The notes under the pieces are model-generated. The model saw nothing but the letters and a program-made list of their open reading frames with translations, was not told where the DNA came from and made no database searches. Positions 27,726 to 36,234 of a stretch of 64,000 nucleotides of DNA are shown here, in pieces; within the stretch, counting starts at the first letter, position 1; every line of letters begins with the position of its first letter. The translations under genes were made by a program, and so were the position numbers. Source of the DNA: RYN-230 sp963768945 (GTDB lineage Bacteria > Actinomycetota > Actinomycetes > Streptosporangiales > Streptosporangiaceae); contig CAVYJW010000003.1 in assembly GCA_963768945.1 (NCBI GenBank), positions 1,550,001 through 1,614,000 on the forward strand. Reading direction: 5' to 3'.

Positions 27726-29075
27726 TCAGCCTTCGAGGGCGGACTGCATGGGGCGGAACTTGGCTTGCGCCTCGGCCAGTTCGGCGGCGGGGTCGGAGTC
27801 GGCCACGATGCCGCCGCCCGCGAACAGCCGGGCCCGCTTGCCGTCCACCTCCGCGCAGCGCAGCGCGATGCACCATTCCCCGTTCCCCGCGCTGTCCACC
27901 CAGCCGACCGGGCCGGCGTAACGGCCCCGGTCCATGCCCTCGAGCTCGCGGATCAGCTCCATCGCGGTCTCGGTCGGCGTGCCGCACACGGCCGCGGTGG
28001 GATGCAGCGCGTCGGCGAGCGCGAGCACGGACGGGATCGTGCCGTCGCCGCGCACCGCCAGCCGGCCGCTGATCGCAGTGGCCAGGTGCTGCACGTTGGC
28101 CAGCCGGAGCAGCGCCGGGCGCGGGGCCACGGTCAGCTGGTCGCACAGCGGCGCCAGCGACTGCCGTACCCCGGCCGCCGCGTACCCGTGCTCCTCGGTG
28201 TCTTTGGCCGAGGCGAGCAGCCCGGCGCCGAGCGCCGCGTCGTGGGCCGGATCGTCGCCGCGGGGCGCCGTGCCCGCCAGCACGAGCGAGCTGATCTGCC
28301 CGCCCTGCCGCTTGATCAGCAGCTCTGGGGTCGCCCCGACCAGGCCGCCGCAGGAGAACGTGTAACAGTCCGGATAGCGGGCCGCCAGGCGGTCCAGCAG
28401 CAGCCGCTCCTCGATCAGGCCCGCGGCCGAGGCGTACAGGTCGCGGGACAGCACAACCTTCTGCAGCCGGCCCGCCTTGATCCGGCCCACCGCCGCCGCG
28501 ACCGCCCGCTCCCATTGCGGCGCGGTCAGGCTGCCGTCGTGCCAGCGGACCAGGCCGGGACCGTCAGGCGGTGCCGCCGGGGGCCGGCCCAGCACGGATT
28601 CGGGCAGCAGGGACTCGGGCAGCAGGGACTCGGGCAGCAGGGACTCAGGCGACCTGGACGGGACTGGCTGGGCGGGCAGCTGGCCGGTGGTCGTGGTGAG
28701 CCACGCCTGTCCCGCCCGCCGGCCCAGCACCACCTGGGGCAGGATGAGGACCGATCCTTCGGAGGTGGGATCGAAGGTGAAGCTGCCGAAGGCCACCGGC
28801 CCGCAGCCGGGCTCGCCCACGTGGTCCTCGACCCGTGCGCCGTCCAGCAGGGCCCGCAGCCACTTGTCGGCCGCGGTGAAGCGGTCCTGGCCCGCCGGTA
28901 CTGTGACCCGGGCTACCTCACCCCAGCCTGCGAGTCCCTCGCCGCGGCGGATCCAGGCCAGCGGCCCGGGCCCGCGGAGCTGGTGCACCAGGTCACCCGG
29001 ATCGGCGACCGGGACGGTGCGGACCACGAGCCCATCCGGCTCCGGAGAGCCTGCGCGGCCCGAACCTGATTCCAC
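27726..29075 (-). CDS. menF: Isochorismate synthase
   Basis: 449-residue chorismate-binding enzyme converting chorismate to isochorismate. Signature segments are KVVLSRDL, GLVGATPELLIKRQGGQISSLVLAGTAPRG, LHPTAAVCGTPTETAMELI, RGRYAGPVGWVDSAGNGEWCIALRCAEV and the final FAGGGIVADSDPAAELAE. An unusual insert of four near-identical five-residue repeats (LLPES) lies around residues 150-170, encoded by a 15-bp tandem repeat. Given MenD, MenC and MenE nearby, menaquinone rather than siderophore use is likely, but entC-type function cannot be excluded. Confidence 0.88.
   Translation of the reverse strand: MESGSGRAGSPEPDGLVVRTVPVADPGDLVHQLRGPGPLAWIRRGEGLAGWGEVARVTVPAGQDRFTAADKWLRALLDGARVEDHVGEPGCGPVAFGSFTFDPTSEGSVLILPQVVLGRRAGQAWLTTTTGQLPAQPVPSRSPESLLPESLLPESLLPESVLGRPPAAPPDGPGLVRWHDGSLTAPQWERAVAAAVGRIKAGRLQKVVLSRDLYASAAGLIEERLLLDRLAARYPDCYTFSCGGLVGATPELLIKRQGGQISSLVLAGTAPRGDDPAHDAALGAGLLASAKDTEEHGYAAAGVRQSLAPLCDQLTVAPRPALLRLANVQHLATAISGRLAVRGDGTIPSVLALADALHPTAAVCGTPTETAMELIRELEGMDRGRYAGPVGWVDSAGNGEWCIALRCAEVDGKRARLFAGGGIVADSDPAAELAEAQAKFRPMQSALEG
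28601..28650. repeat. 15-bp in-frame tandem repeat inside menF
   Basis: CGGGCAGCAGGGACT recurs at 28601, 28616 and 28631, followed by a near copy, giving LLPES repeats in the protein. It lies in a variable linker, so copy number can change without disrupting the catalytic domain. Confidence 0.85.
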
Positions 29076-29160
29076 GGCAGCTAACTGTACGTGCCAGTAT
29101 GACCCGTCTCGCCCGCGGGGAGCCCTGCTGCGCGCGAGGGCGCCCGCGTCGCCGGGCCGC

Positions 29161-31302
29161 TCACCGGGTGCCGGACAGCTGCCCGGCCGGCTCGGCTGCG
29201 TCGTCGTCGCGCCGGGCCGCGAGGCGGCTGGGCCACCACATGTGCCGGCCGATGTCCAGGGTCAGCGCGGTCACCAGGACCGACCGCACCACCAGGGTGT
29301 CGAGCAGGACCCCCAGCGCGACCGTGAACCCGATCTCGGTGAGGATGACCAGGGGCAGCGTGGCAAGCGTGGCGAACGTGCCCGCCAGCACCAGGCCCGC
29401 GGCGGTGATCACGCCGCCGGTCGCGGCCAGGCCCACGAGCATCCCGCGGTGTGTCCCGGACTTGATCGACTCTTCGCGCACCCGGGTCATCAGGAAGATG
29501 TTGTAGTCGATGCCGAGGGCCACCAGGAACACGAAGGCGAACAGCGGCATGGAGTTGTCCGCCCCGGCGAACCCGAAGATGTGCCCGAACGCGAGCGCGG
29601 ACAAGCCAAGCGCGGCGCCGAAGGACAGGATGACGGTAGCGATGAGGACCAGCGGCGCGACTGCCGCGCGCAGCAGCAGGGCCAGGATGACCATGACGAC
29701 GAGGAGGACTAGCGGGATGATGATGTTCCGGTCCCGGATGGCGTAGTGCTGCACGTCGGCGTTGATCGCGGTGGCCCCGCCGACCTTCGCGTCCGCGCCG
29801 GGAATCGCGTGCACCGCGGCCCGCACCCGGCTGACGATCATGTACGCCGACTGGCCGTCCGGCGGCACGGCCAGCGTGCCCTGCAGCAGCACCAGCCCAT
29901 CCCGCACGTCCGGCGGGCTCACCGCGGCGATGCCAGCGGTGTGGGCCAGCGCGGCGTGCAATGGCGCCGCGTCCCCGGCCCTGCCGATCACGTAGATAGG
30001 CTCTCCGGCGCCCGCCGGGAAGTGCTGGGCCAGGACCCTTTCGCCAGCGACCGCGCTGGGCGTGCCCCGGTAGGACTGGGCCTGGGTGAGCGCGCCGAAC
30101 CGGAAGCCGATCAGGCCGAGCGAGGCCACGGCGAGGAGCAGGGCGGTGACGATCCAGACCGGCCGGGGATGGCGCGCGATCCGGACGCCGATGCGGGCCC
30201 ACGGCCCTCGTGTGGTGGGGTCCTCCGAGCCGTACCGGGGCTTGAGCGGCCAGAACACCCACCGTCCCGTGATCACCAGAAGGGCGGGCAGCAGCGTGAT
30301 CATGGACAGCAGGCCCACCGCGATGCCGATGGCGGCGACCGGGCCCAGGCCGGAGATGTCGGCCGAGTCCGCGACCAGGAGGCAGAGCATCGCGGCGATC
30401 ACGGTCAGCCCGCTGGCGAAGATGGCGGGGCCGGCCCGCCGCAGGGCCACGGCCATGGCCTCGTGCCGGTCCTCGTGCCTGCGCAGTTCCTCGCGGTACC
30501 GGGCGATCAGCAGCAGCGCGTAGTCGGTCGAGGCGCCCAGGACCAGCACCACCAGGATGCCTGCGGTCTGCCCGTTGACGACGAGGCCCTCGTGCACGAC
30601 GAGCAGGTAGACCACGGCCTCGGCGGCGATCAGCGAGACGCCCGCGGACAGGATGGGCAGCAGCCAGAGGATGGGACTGCGGTAGGTCAGCAGCAGCAGC
30701 ACGATGACCACCCCGAGGGTGGCGTAGAGCAGGGTGGAATCGATGCCCTTGAAGATCTTCACCGAGTCGGCCGCGCTGGCGGCGGGGCCGGCCACATAGG
30801 CATGCAGTCCCGGATCACCCGACGACGCGATGCTGTGCACGCGATTGACGAAGTTGGTGATCCCGCTGCTGAACCCGAGATGGGCCTCGATGACGACCTC
30901 GGCCGCCTTGTGGTCCCGCGACGGGATCGGGCCGATGACCTGCCCTGCGTGCTGGAGCGTGGCGAACTGCTTCGCGTCGGAGGCGATCTTGGCCAGGTCG
31001 GCGGGGGTCAGCCCGGAAGGGCGCACGTAGACTACGACCGCCGGGTTGAGGTTCGGCGCGGTGAAGCGGTCCTGCAGCTTGAGCGCCTGCGTTGACTCGG
31101 CCGAGGCGGGCAGGTACGCGGAGGCGTCGTTCTTCTCGACGCCCATCAGCTTGCCGGCCAGGGACCCCGTCAGGGCGATCACGATGATCCAGAAGGCCAC
31201 CACGGCCCACTTGGTGCGCCGGCCGCTGGGCAGGCCCGCGAGGCGGTGCGCCCAGCGGTGACCGGCGCCGGATGACCCCGTGCGGGCTGGTTCAGTGGTC
31301 AC
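29161..31302 (-). CDS. MMPL family RND transporter
   Basis: 713-residue inner-membrane exporter with the actinobacterial MmpL plan: one N-terminal helix (KWAVVAFWIIVIALTGSLAG), an extracytoplasmic domain, a five-helix block containing ILVVLVLGASTDYALLLIARYREEL, a second periplasmic loop, and a mirrored block with FAFVFLVALGIDYNIFLMTRVREES. The paired GASTDY / GIDYN Asp-Tyr motifs are the proton-relay residues of the family. GTG 31302 is preferred since AAGGGGA lies just upstream. Exported substrate (lipid, siderophore or drug) unknown. The palindrome at 31347-31367 sits 45 bases upstream and is a likely operator. Confidence 0.9.
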   Translation of the reverse strand: MTTEPARTGSSGAGHRWAHRLAGLPSGRRTKWAVVAFWIIVIALTGSLAGKLMGVEKNDASAYLPASAESTQALKLQDRFTAPNLNPAVVVYVRPSGLTPADLAKIASDAKQFATLQHAGQVIGPIPSRDHKAAEVVIEAHLGFSSGITNFVNRVHSIASSGDPGLHAYVAGPAASAADSVKIFKGIDSTLLYATLGVVIVLLLLTYRSPILWLLPILSAGVSLIAAEAVVYLLVVHEGLVVNGQTAGILVVLVLGASTDYALLLIARYREELRRHEDRHEAMAVALRRAGPAIFASGLTVIAAMLCLLVADSADISGLGPVAAIGIAVGLLSMITLLPALLVITGRWVFWPLKPRYGSEDPTTRGPWARIGVRIARHPRPVWIVTALLLAVASLGLIGFRFGALTQAQSYRGTPSAVAGERVLAQHFPAGAGEPIYVIGRAGDAAPLHAALAHTAGIAAVSPPDVRDGLVLLQGTLAVPPDGQSAYMIVSRVRAAVHAIPGADAKVGGATAINADVQHYAIRDRNIIIPLVLLVVMVILALLLRAAVAPLVLIATVILSFGAALGLSALAFGHIFGFAGADNSMPLFAFVFLVALGIDYNIFLMTRVREESIKSGTHRGMLVGLAATGGVITAAGLVLAGTFATLATLPLVILTEIGFTVALGVLLDTLVVRSVLVTALTLDIGRHMWWPSRLAARRDDDAAEPAGQLSGTR

Positions 31303-31346
31303 GGTTTCCCCTTGGGACGCGGGCCGCTGGGTCGTCAGACACGTTT

Positions 31347-31367
31347 CGCGATACACGATGTATCGCG
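31347..31367. promoter_or_regulatory. Perfect 9-3-9 palindrome upstream of the MMPL gene
   Basis: CGCGATACA-CGA-TGTATCGCG is a perfect dyad 45 bases before the MMPL start. A weaker related dyad (CATATCGCGAGATGTG, 12 of 16 symmetrical) follows at about 31385-31400. The size and symmetry suit a TetR- or PadR-type repressor. No such regulator gene is adjacent in this window. Confidence 0.7.
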
Positions 31368-31617
31368 TTTGCTGGGCTGTCAAGTCATATCGCGAGATGT
31401 GCGTACCCGCCTGAGAACCCCGTGGCGCGGCCATGCGCCGTCCAGGCGTCCCCCGGCGCCGTTATCCGCCAGTCTGGCAGCCGGTCGCGGCCCGGGGCAA
31501 ACGTGTTTTACCGGGCCGCGAGCCGCTGGCCTCTTGGCGTGTACCCCGGAACCAACGGACAGGACGTGCTACCCTCTGAGAACTTCATATTCCTATCGTA
31601 ACGATCGGATAACTAGG

Positions 31618-32100
31618 ATGCTTCTCGCGAACACTGAAGTCCGCCAGCGGCTGGACCGGACCCGGCTCACTGATCTTGTGTGCCGGGCCGCCTCCACGGG
31701 TCAGTGGGCCGGCCTGGTCCGCTACCGCGAGGGGGAACGCTGGTACCAGCGGCTGGAGCGCGGCGAGAATCATGAGGTGTGGCTGCTCAGCTGGCTGCCG
31801 GGGCAGCGCACCGGTTTCCATGACCACTGCGGCTCCTCCGGCGCGTTCACCGTGGTTCAGGGTGAGCTTCAGGAGTGGAGGCCCGCCGCCGGCCGCCCGG
31901 CGCCGGCCGCCACCGCCTTCCGGGCGGGCCGGGCTAGGTCGTTCGGGCCGCGTCACGTGCACGAGGTCGTGAACGAATCGACCGCGCCTGCGGTGAGTAT
32001 CCACGCGTACTCCCCGCCGCTGGCCGGGATGCGCCGTTACGAACTGACCCCGGGCGGCCTGGTGCTGGCCGCCGTGGAGACCGCAGGGGGGCGCTGGTGA
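31618..32100 (+). CDS. Cysteine dioxygenase type I
   Basis: 160-residue cupin that oxidises cysteine (or a related thiol) to the sulfinate with non-haem Fe(II). The three iron-binding histidines are visible as His68 and His70 (GFHDHCGSSGAF) and His115 (RHVHEVVNES). The YSPPL phrase contains the conserved Tyr region of bacterial CDO. The start ATG 31618 has only a weak TAGG in front, so it may be leaderless. The stop overlaps the next gene's GTG, indicating a co-translated pair with a rhodanese. Confidence 0.88.
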   Translation: MLLANTEVRQRLDRTRLTDLVCRAASTGQWAGLVRYREGERWYQRLERGENHEVWLLSWLPGQRTGFHDHCGSSGAFTVVQGELQEWRPAAGRPAPAATAFRAGRARSFGPRHVHEVVNESTAPAVSIHAYSPPLAGMRRYELTPGGLVLAAVETAGGRW

Positions 32101-32498
32101 TCCGCATGTCACCGCCGGGGGCCCGGCCGATCAGCGAGGTGCTCGAGCAGGCCCGGACCCGGCTCGACCGGCTGGAGCCGGGCCAGGCCTGGGCGGCGAT
32201 GCAGGACGGGGCGCTGCTGGTGGATATCCGGCCGCAGGCCCAGCGGGCCGGCGAGGGCCAGGTGCCCGGTGCCCTCGTGATCGAGCGCAACGTCCTGGAG
32301 TGGCGGCTCGACCCAGCGTCGGACGCCCGCCTGCCCGAGGCAGGCTCCTACGACCTTCGCGTCATCGTCATGTGCTCGGAAGGCTATACCTCCAGCCTGG
32401 CTGCGGCCTCGCTGCAGGATCTCGGCCTGTCCGCGGCGACTGACCTGGCGGGCGGGTTCCAGGCCTGGGCCCGGTCCGGGCTGCCGGTCGAGCCCTGA
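32097..32498 (+). CDS. Rhodanese-like domain protein
   Basis: 133 residues, single rhodanese domain. Substrate-side phrases are GALLVDIRPQAQRAGEGQVPGALVIERNVLEWRLDP, and the active-site loop is MCSEGYTSSLAAA with Cys93. This CxEGYxS loop is frequent in actinobacterial single-domain sulfurtransferases that follow cysteine dioxygenase. Its start overlaps the stop of the dioxygenase gene by four bases. It presumably handles persulfide or sulfite sulfur generated in thiol catabolism. Confidence 0.88.
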   Translation: MIRMSPPGARPISEVLEQARTRLDRLEPGQAWAAMQDGALLVDIRPQAQRAGEGQVPGALVIERNVLEWRLDPASDARLPEAGSYDLRVIVMCSEGYTSSLAAASLQDLGLSAATDLAGGFQAWARSGLPVEP

Positions 32499-32532
32499 CC
32501 GGGCCATGAACGCTCGCGGACGGTGAATGGAG

Positions 32533-32560
32533 CCGGGCCATGACAGATGTCATGGCCCGG
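32533..32560. promoter_or_regulatory. Perfect 13-2-13 inverted repeat
   Basis: The arms CCGGGCCATGACA and TGTCATGGCCCGG flank a 2-base centre. It could be the terminator of the dioxygenase-rhodanese operon (35 bases after its stop) or, through its TGACA-GA-TGTCA core, an operator for the NarL-type regulator encoded downstream. A further ATGAC half-site is at 32562-32566. Confidence 0.65.
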
Positions 32561-32803
32561 GCATGACGTGCGGCAGCGGGGTTCCCGGGCCCAGGACGCC
32601 ATGATGGGATCATGGCGGACGCGTGGCTGGACCCGGGCCTGCCGGCGAGCCCGGCGGCGCCGAATCAGGTGCTGACCCCGGTGCTGGACCAGGCGGGTGG
32701 CTCTCCGGCCGATGAGCGAGCAGACTCGGGGTATGCAGTCCCCCCAGTTCCGGCTGGCCAGCCCGGGTACCACGGCATGGCCCAGGCCCGGCGGGTCAGC
32801 GTC

Positions 32804-34087
32804 ATGACCGAAGCACCAGCCCAGCCCCGCGACCGGACCGGATCCGCGGACACCCTCCCTGGCCGCGCTGACGCCGACGCCCTCGGTCCTCTGCCCGCGC
32901 CGGGCGCGATGGACTTGTCTGGCTTCCGGCACCGGATGCGCTGGATATTCGCCGCCATCTGGCTGGTGTACCTGACCCAGCCGGCCGGGAAGCTCTGGTC
33001 AGACCCGGAGCTGGTGCGCCGCTATCTCGGGCTGGCCGACCTGATCGTTTTCTCGCTGGTGTTCGTGGCCGCGTTTGCTGCCGCCCGCTATCTGCGGGAC
33101 TGGCGGAACCGCCAGGTGGCCCGCCGGATCGGCGTGACCGTCGTGGTTGCTCAGGCCACGCTGGTGGCCATCGGGTACCTGACCTTCGGGCCGCTCGCCA
33201 GCGTCCTGCTGATCTACCTGGCCGTGATGGCCGTGTTCCTGCTGCCCACCCGGGTGGGCTGGATCATGGTCGCGGCCTGCATCGCGACCTCGCTCATCGT
33301 CCCCTGGCAGGTACACGGCTGGACGGTCGACGGGAGCATGGCCTTCCAGATCTTCATTTCCGCCCTGGCCGCCTGGGGTGTGGGCCAGGTGATCCAGCGC
33401 AACGCGCAGCTGGCCGAGGCCCGGAACGAGATCACCAGGCTGGCCCTGGCCGACCAGCGCAACGAGTTCGCCCGCGACCTGCACGACATCCTCGGTCACT
33501 CGCTGACGGTGGTCGCGGTGAAGGCGGAACTAGCCGGGCGGCTCACCAGCCTGGACCCGGAGCGGGCCGAGACCGAGATCGCGGACGTGGAACAGATCGC
33601 CCGGCAGGCGCTGGCCGACGTCCGGGCCGCGGCGGCCGGATACCACGAGGTCACCCTGGGCGGGGAACTGGCCAGCGCCCGGACCGCACTGGCGGCCGCC
33701 GGGATCGAGGCCGACCTGCCCGATCGGGGGATAGCCAGCATCCCGCGGCGGCGGCAGGAGCTGTTCGGCTGGGCGGTACGCGAAGGTGTGACCAACGTGG
33801 TCCGGCACAGTGGCGCCACCCGCTGCCGCATCCGGGTCAGCCTCAGCGAGGTCGAGATCAGCGACGACGGCAGCGGGCCACCGGCTCTGGCCACCGGCAC
33901 GGCGAACGGGGCAGACGGATACGAAAACCGGCCAGCGGAGCAGCTGGAGCGCCTGGCCAGCGGGTACGGGCCGGGCTGCGGACATGGCCTGGCCGGCCTG
34001 CGGGAGCGGGCCGAGGCCGCCGGGGCGACGGTCAGCGTCGCCCGCTCCGCTGCGGGCGGCTTCGCGCTGCGGGTCCACGTGCCATGA
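32804..34087 (+). CDS. Sensor histidine kinase, NarL/DesK (HisKA_3) type
   Basis: About 427 residues. Five or so transmembrane helices (residues 40-210) form the input domain, for example FAAIWLVYLTQP, LIVFSLVFVAAFAAARYL and VLLIYLAVMAVFLLP. The dimerisation/phosphoacceptor helix has DLHDILGHSLTVVAVKAEL, with the phospho-accepting His in the DLHD motif. The ATPase domain shows EGVTNVVRHSG, ISDDGSG and GHGLAGLRERAEAAG. The frame is open to ATG 32612, but codons between have relaxed third positions, so I prefer 32804. It pairs with the regulator 8 bases downstream. Confidence 0.88.
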   Translation: MTEAPAQPRDRTGSADTLPGRADADALGPLPAPGAMDLSGFRHRMRWIFAAIWLVYLTQPAGKLWSDPELVRRYLGLADLIVFSLVFVAAFAAARYLRDWRNRQVARRIGVTVVVAQATLVAIGYLTFGPLASVLLIYLAVMAVFLLPTRVGWIMVAACIATSLIVPWQVHGWTVDGSMAFQIFISALAAWGVGQVIQRNAQLAEARNEITRLALADQRNEFARDLHDILGHSLTVVAVKAELAGRLTSLDPERAETEIADVEQIARQALADVRAAAAGYHEVTLGGELASARTALAAAGIEADLPDRGIASIPRRRQELFGWAVREGVTNVVRHSGATRCRIRVSLSEVEISDDGSGPPALATGTANGADGYENRPAEQLERLASGYGPGCGHGLAGLRERAEAAGATVSVARSAAGGFALRVHVP

Positions 34088-34094
34088 TCACCCC

Positions 34095-34718
34095 GTGAGC
34101 ACCCCGATCCGACTGCTGCTCGCCGACGACCAGGCGCTGGTCCGGGGGGCGCTGGCCGCGCTGCTCGCCCTCGAGCCCGACCTGGAGGTGGTGGCTGAGG
34201 TCGGCCGCGGCGATGAGGTGGTCCCCGAGGCCCGCCGCGTCCGGCCCGACGTGGCCCTGCTGGACGTCGAGATGCCCGGCCTGGACGGCATCAGCGCCAC
34301 CCAGGAACTGCGCGCGGCGCTGCCGTCGTGCCGGGTGCTGGTCGTGACCACGTTCGGCCGGCCAGGCTACCTGCGCCGCGCGATGGCCGCCGGGGCCAGC
34401 GGGTTCGTGGTCAAGGACACGCCCGCCCGCCAGCTGGCCGACGCGGTCCGCCGGGTCGCCTCCGGACTGCGGGTGGTCGACCCCAGCCTGGCCGCGGAGA
34501 CGCTCGCCGCCGGCGACAGCCCGCTCACCCCCCGGGAGACCGATGTGCTGCGCACCGCCCGGGACGGGGGGACGGTGGCGGACATCGCGGCGTCACTGCA
34601 CCTGTCCGAGGGGACGGTCCGCAATCACCTGTCCGCCGCGATCGGCAAGACCGGCGCCCGCACCCGCGCCGAGGCCGTCCACCTGGCCAGCGTGAACGGC
34701 TGGCTCCTCGGCAGCTAA
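34095..34718 (+). CDS. NarL/FixJ family response regulator
   Basis: 207 residues. The receiver domain has the acidic pair LADDQ, phospho-acceptor Asp in VALLDVEMPGLDG, the switch Thr in VVTTFGR and Lys in VVKDTPARQ. The LuxR-type helix-turn-helix is LTPRETDVLRTARDGGTVADIAASLHLSEGTVRNHLSAAI. Partner of the preceding kinase. DesKR/LiaSR-type systems generally respond to envelope stress or membrane fluidity and often control an adjacent transporter; none is immediately next to it here. Confidence 0.92.
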   Translation: MSTPIRLLLADDQALVRGALAALLALEPDLEVVAEVGRGDEVVPEARRVRPDVALLDVEMPGLDGISATQELRAALPSCRVLVVTTFGRPGYLRRAMAAGASGFVVKDTPARQLADAVRRVASGLRVVDPSLAAETLAAGDSPLTPRETDVLRTARDGGTVADIAASLHLSEGTVRNHLSAAIGKTGARTRAEAVHLASVNGWLLGS

Positions 34719-34725
34719 CCCGCCG

Positions 34726-35595
34726 TCACGGCCGTCTGGTCACCCAGACGGTCCTGGTCGTGCGGACGGTGAGGTCGTCGCGCCGCAGGATGCTGCCGGG
34801 ACCGTCGCGGTCGAGGAGCACGTCGAGGGTCGCCAGGTCGGCGGCGCCGATCTGGCCATCCACCCCGGACCGGATCCGCTGGAGGGAGAGCTGGGCGTAG
34901 CGGCCGGCCGCAGCCGGCAGCGGGGGCGCCAGGTCGATGGCGAAGGTCCGCTCGGCTTCGCTCAGGAAACCGGCCTGGCGCAGGCGCGGTCCCCAGTCCG
35001 AGCCGAGCTGCGGGAGCCGGTCAGCCAGACCCTCCGCCAGGGCGGCATGGCAGCGTTCTTCGAGACCGGGACCGATGTCCGGGGGCAGGAAACGCGGGAA
35101 GGAGCCCATCTCGGCCACGGCCAGCAGCCCGCCGGGCGGCAGCGCGGCGAAGACCCCGGCCAGGACGCGATCGGGATCGGCCATGTGGTGCAGGGAGTTG
35201 GATGCCCACACCAGGTCCATGGGCCCGGTGGCTGGCCACCCGCCGTCCAGGTCGGCCTGGACGGTGCGGATCCGGCGGTCCACGCCCAGCTCGCGGGCCC
35301 TGGCCCGGAGGCGGTCCAGCCGTGGCGCGGACACGTCCACGGCGATCACGTCCGCCTCGTCGAACTGCCGGACCAGGGCCAGGGCGCCGGTGCCGGTCCC
35401 GCTGCCCAGGTCGAGGATCCGGCGCGGCGGCGGATCGCCGGCCAGCTCACGGACCCAGGCGATCACCTCGGACAGATAGGCGTGCAGCACCTCCGCGTCC
35501 AGGTCCAGGAGCTCGGTCAGGGCCGCCTCGTCGGCCCCGCCCTCGGGATCGTGCTGGTGCTGGTGCCGGGCGCGATGGTGCGGATGGCTTTCCAT
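34726..35595 (-). CDS. Class I SAM-dependent methyltransferase with His-rich N terminus
   Basis: 289 residues. Motif I is RILDLGSGTGTGALAL, the acidic residue after strand 2 is in VIAVDVSAPRLDRL, and motif IV is MDLVWASNSLHHMADPDRVL. The N-terminal 20 residues are strikingly His-rich (MESHPHHRARHQHQHDPE), which could bind a metal ion or be a chance low-complexity tail. It is transcribed divergently from the XRE-cupin regulator 47 bases away, suggesting that regulator controls it. Substrate unknown. Confidence 0.8.
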   Translation of the reverse strand: MESHPHHRARHQHQHDPEGGADEAALTELLDLDAEVLHAYLSEVIAWVRELAGDPPPRRILDLGSGTGTGALALVRQFDEADVIAVDVSAPRLDRLRARARELGVDRRIRTVQADLDGGWPATGPMDLVWASNSLHHMADPDRVLAGVFAALPPGGLLAVAEMGSFPRFLPPDIGPGLEERCHAALAEGLADRLPQLGSDWGPRLRQAGFLSEAERTFAIDLAPPLPAAAGRYAQLSLQRIRSGVDGQIGAADLATLDVLLDRDGPGSILRRDDLTVRTTRTVWVTRRP

Positions 35596-35613
35596 GGGCT
35601 CACGCTACGTTTT

Positions 35614-35653
35614 TCTTGCGCCGTTGACATAGATTCTTGCCTATGACGCAAGA
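35614..35653. promoter_or_regulatory. TCTTGCG direct and inverted repeats between divergent genes
   Basis: TTCTTGCG (35613-35620) is repeated as TTCTTGCC (35633-35640) and inverted as CGCAAGA (35647-35653, overlapping the XRE start). A TTGACA at 35624-35629 lies between. These are probable binding sites for the XRE-cupin regulator, which would repress both itself and the methyltransferase gene. Confidence 0.5.
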
Positions 35654-36218
35654 CGGGGATCTCGACGGGCTAGTCCGCCAGCGGATCAGGGGGCTGCGGG
35701 CCGCTCGCGGCTGGTCCCTCGACGACCTGGCGGCCCGCTGCTACCTGAGTCCCTCCACCCTGAGCCGGATCGAGACCGGCCACCGGCGGATCGCTCTCGA
35801 CCAGCTGGCCCCGATCGCCCGCGCGCTGGGGACCACGGTTGACCAGCTGGTGGAACCCGCCGGCGACGAGGACGTGGTTATCCGGCCGCGGCGCGACGAT
35901 GGGCGAGGGGTGACCACCTGGATGCTGACCCGAGAACCCGGGCCGCACGGCGTCACCGTGGCCAAGATGCGCATCACCAGGCCGGAACCTCAGCGCGGTG
36001 TGGATGAGCTGCGTGTCCATCCGGGCAAGGACTGGTTCACGGTCCTGGCCGGCATCATCGTCCTGGTGCTGGGGGAGCGGACCATCGTGGTCGAGCCCGG
36101 CCAGGCCGCGGAGTTCTCCACGATGATTCCGCACGCGTTCGGCGCCCGCGGCGGCCCTGCGGAGGTCCTGTGCATCTTCGACCACGACGGGCAGCGCTCC
36201 CATCTCCGCCCTGCCTAG
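35643..36218 (+). CDS. XRE family regulator with C-terminal cupin sensor
   Basis: 191 residues. The N-terminal helix-turn-helix is IRGLRAARGWSLDDLAARCYLSPSTLSRIETGHRRI, and a cupin domain occupies about residues 90-185 (VLAGIIVLVLGERTIVVEPGQAAEFSTMIPHAFGARGG). This HTH-cupin architecture senses small ligands. ATG 35643 is chosen. The stop codon (36216-36218) lies inside the left half of the IS110 target site, so the insertion falls six bases after the gene and leaves it intact. Confidence 0.85.
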   Translation: MTQDGDLDGLVRQRIRGLRAARGWSLDDLAARCYLSPSTLSRIETGHRRIALDQLAPIARALGTTVDQLVEPAGDEDVVIRPRRDDGRGVTTWMLTREPGPHGVTVAKMRITRPEPQRGVDELRVHPGKDWFTVLAGIIVLVLGERTIVVEPGQAAEFSTMIPHAFGARGGPAEVLCIFDHDGQRSHLRPA

Positions 36219-36234
36219 CGATCCTAATGGGCAT

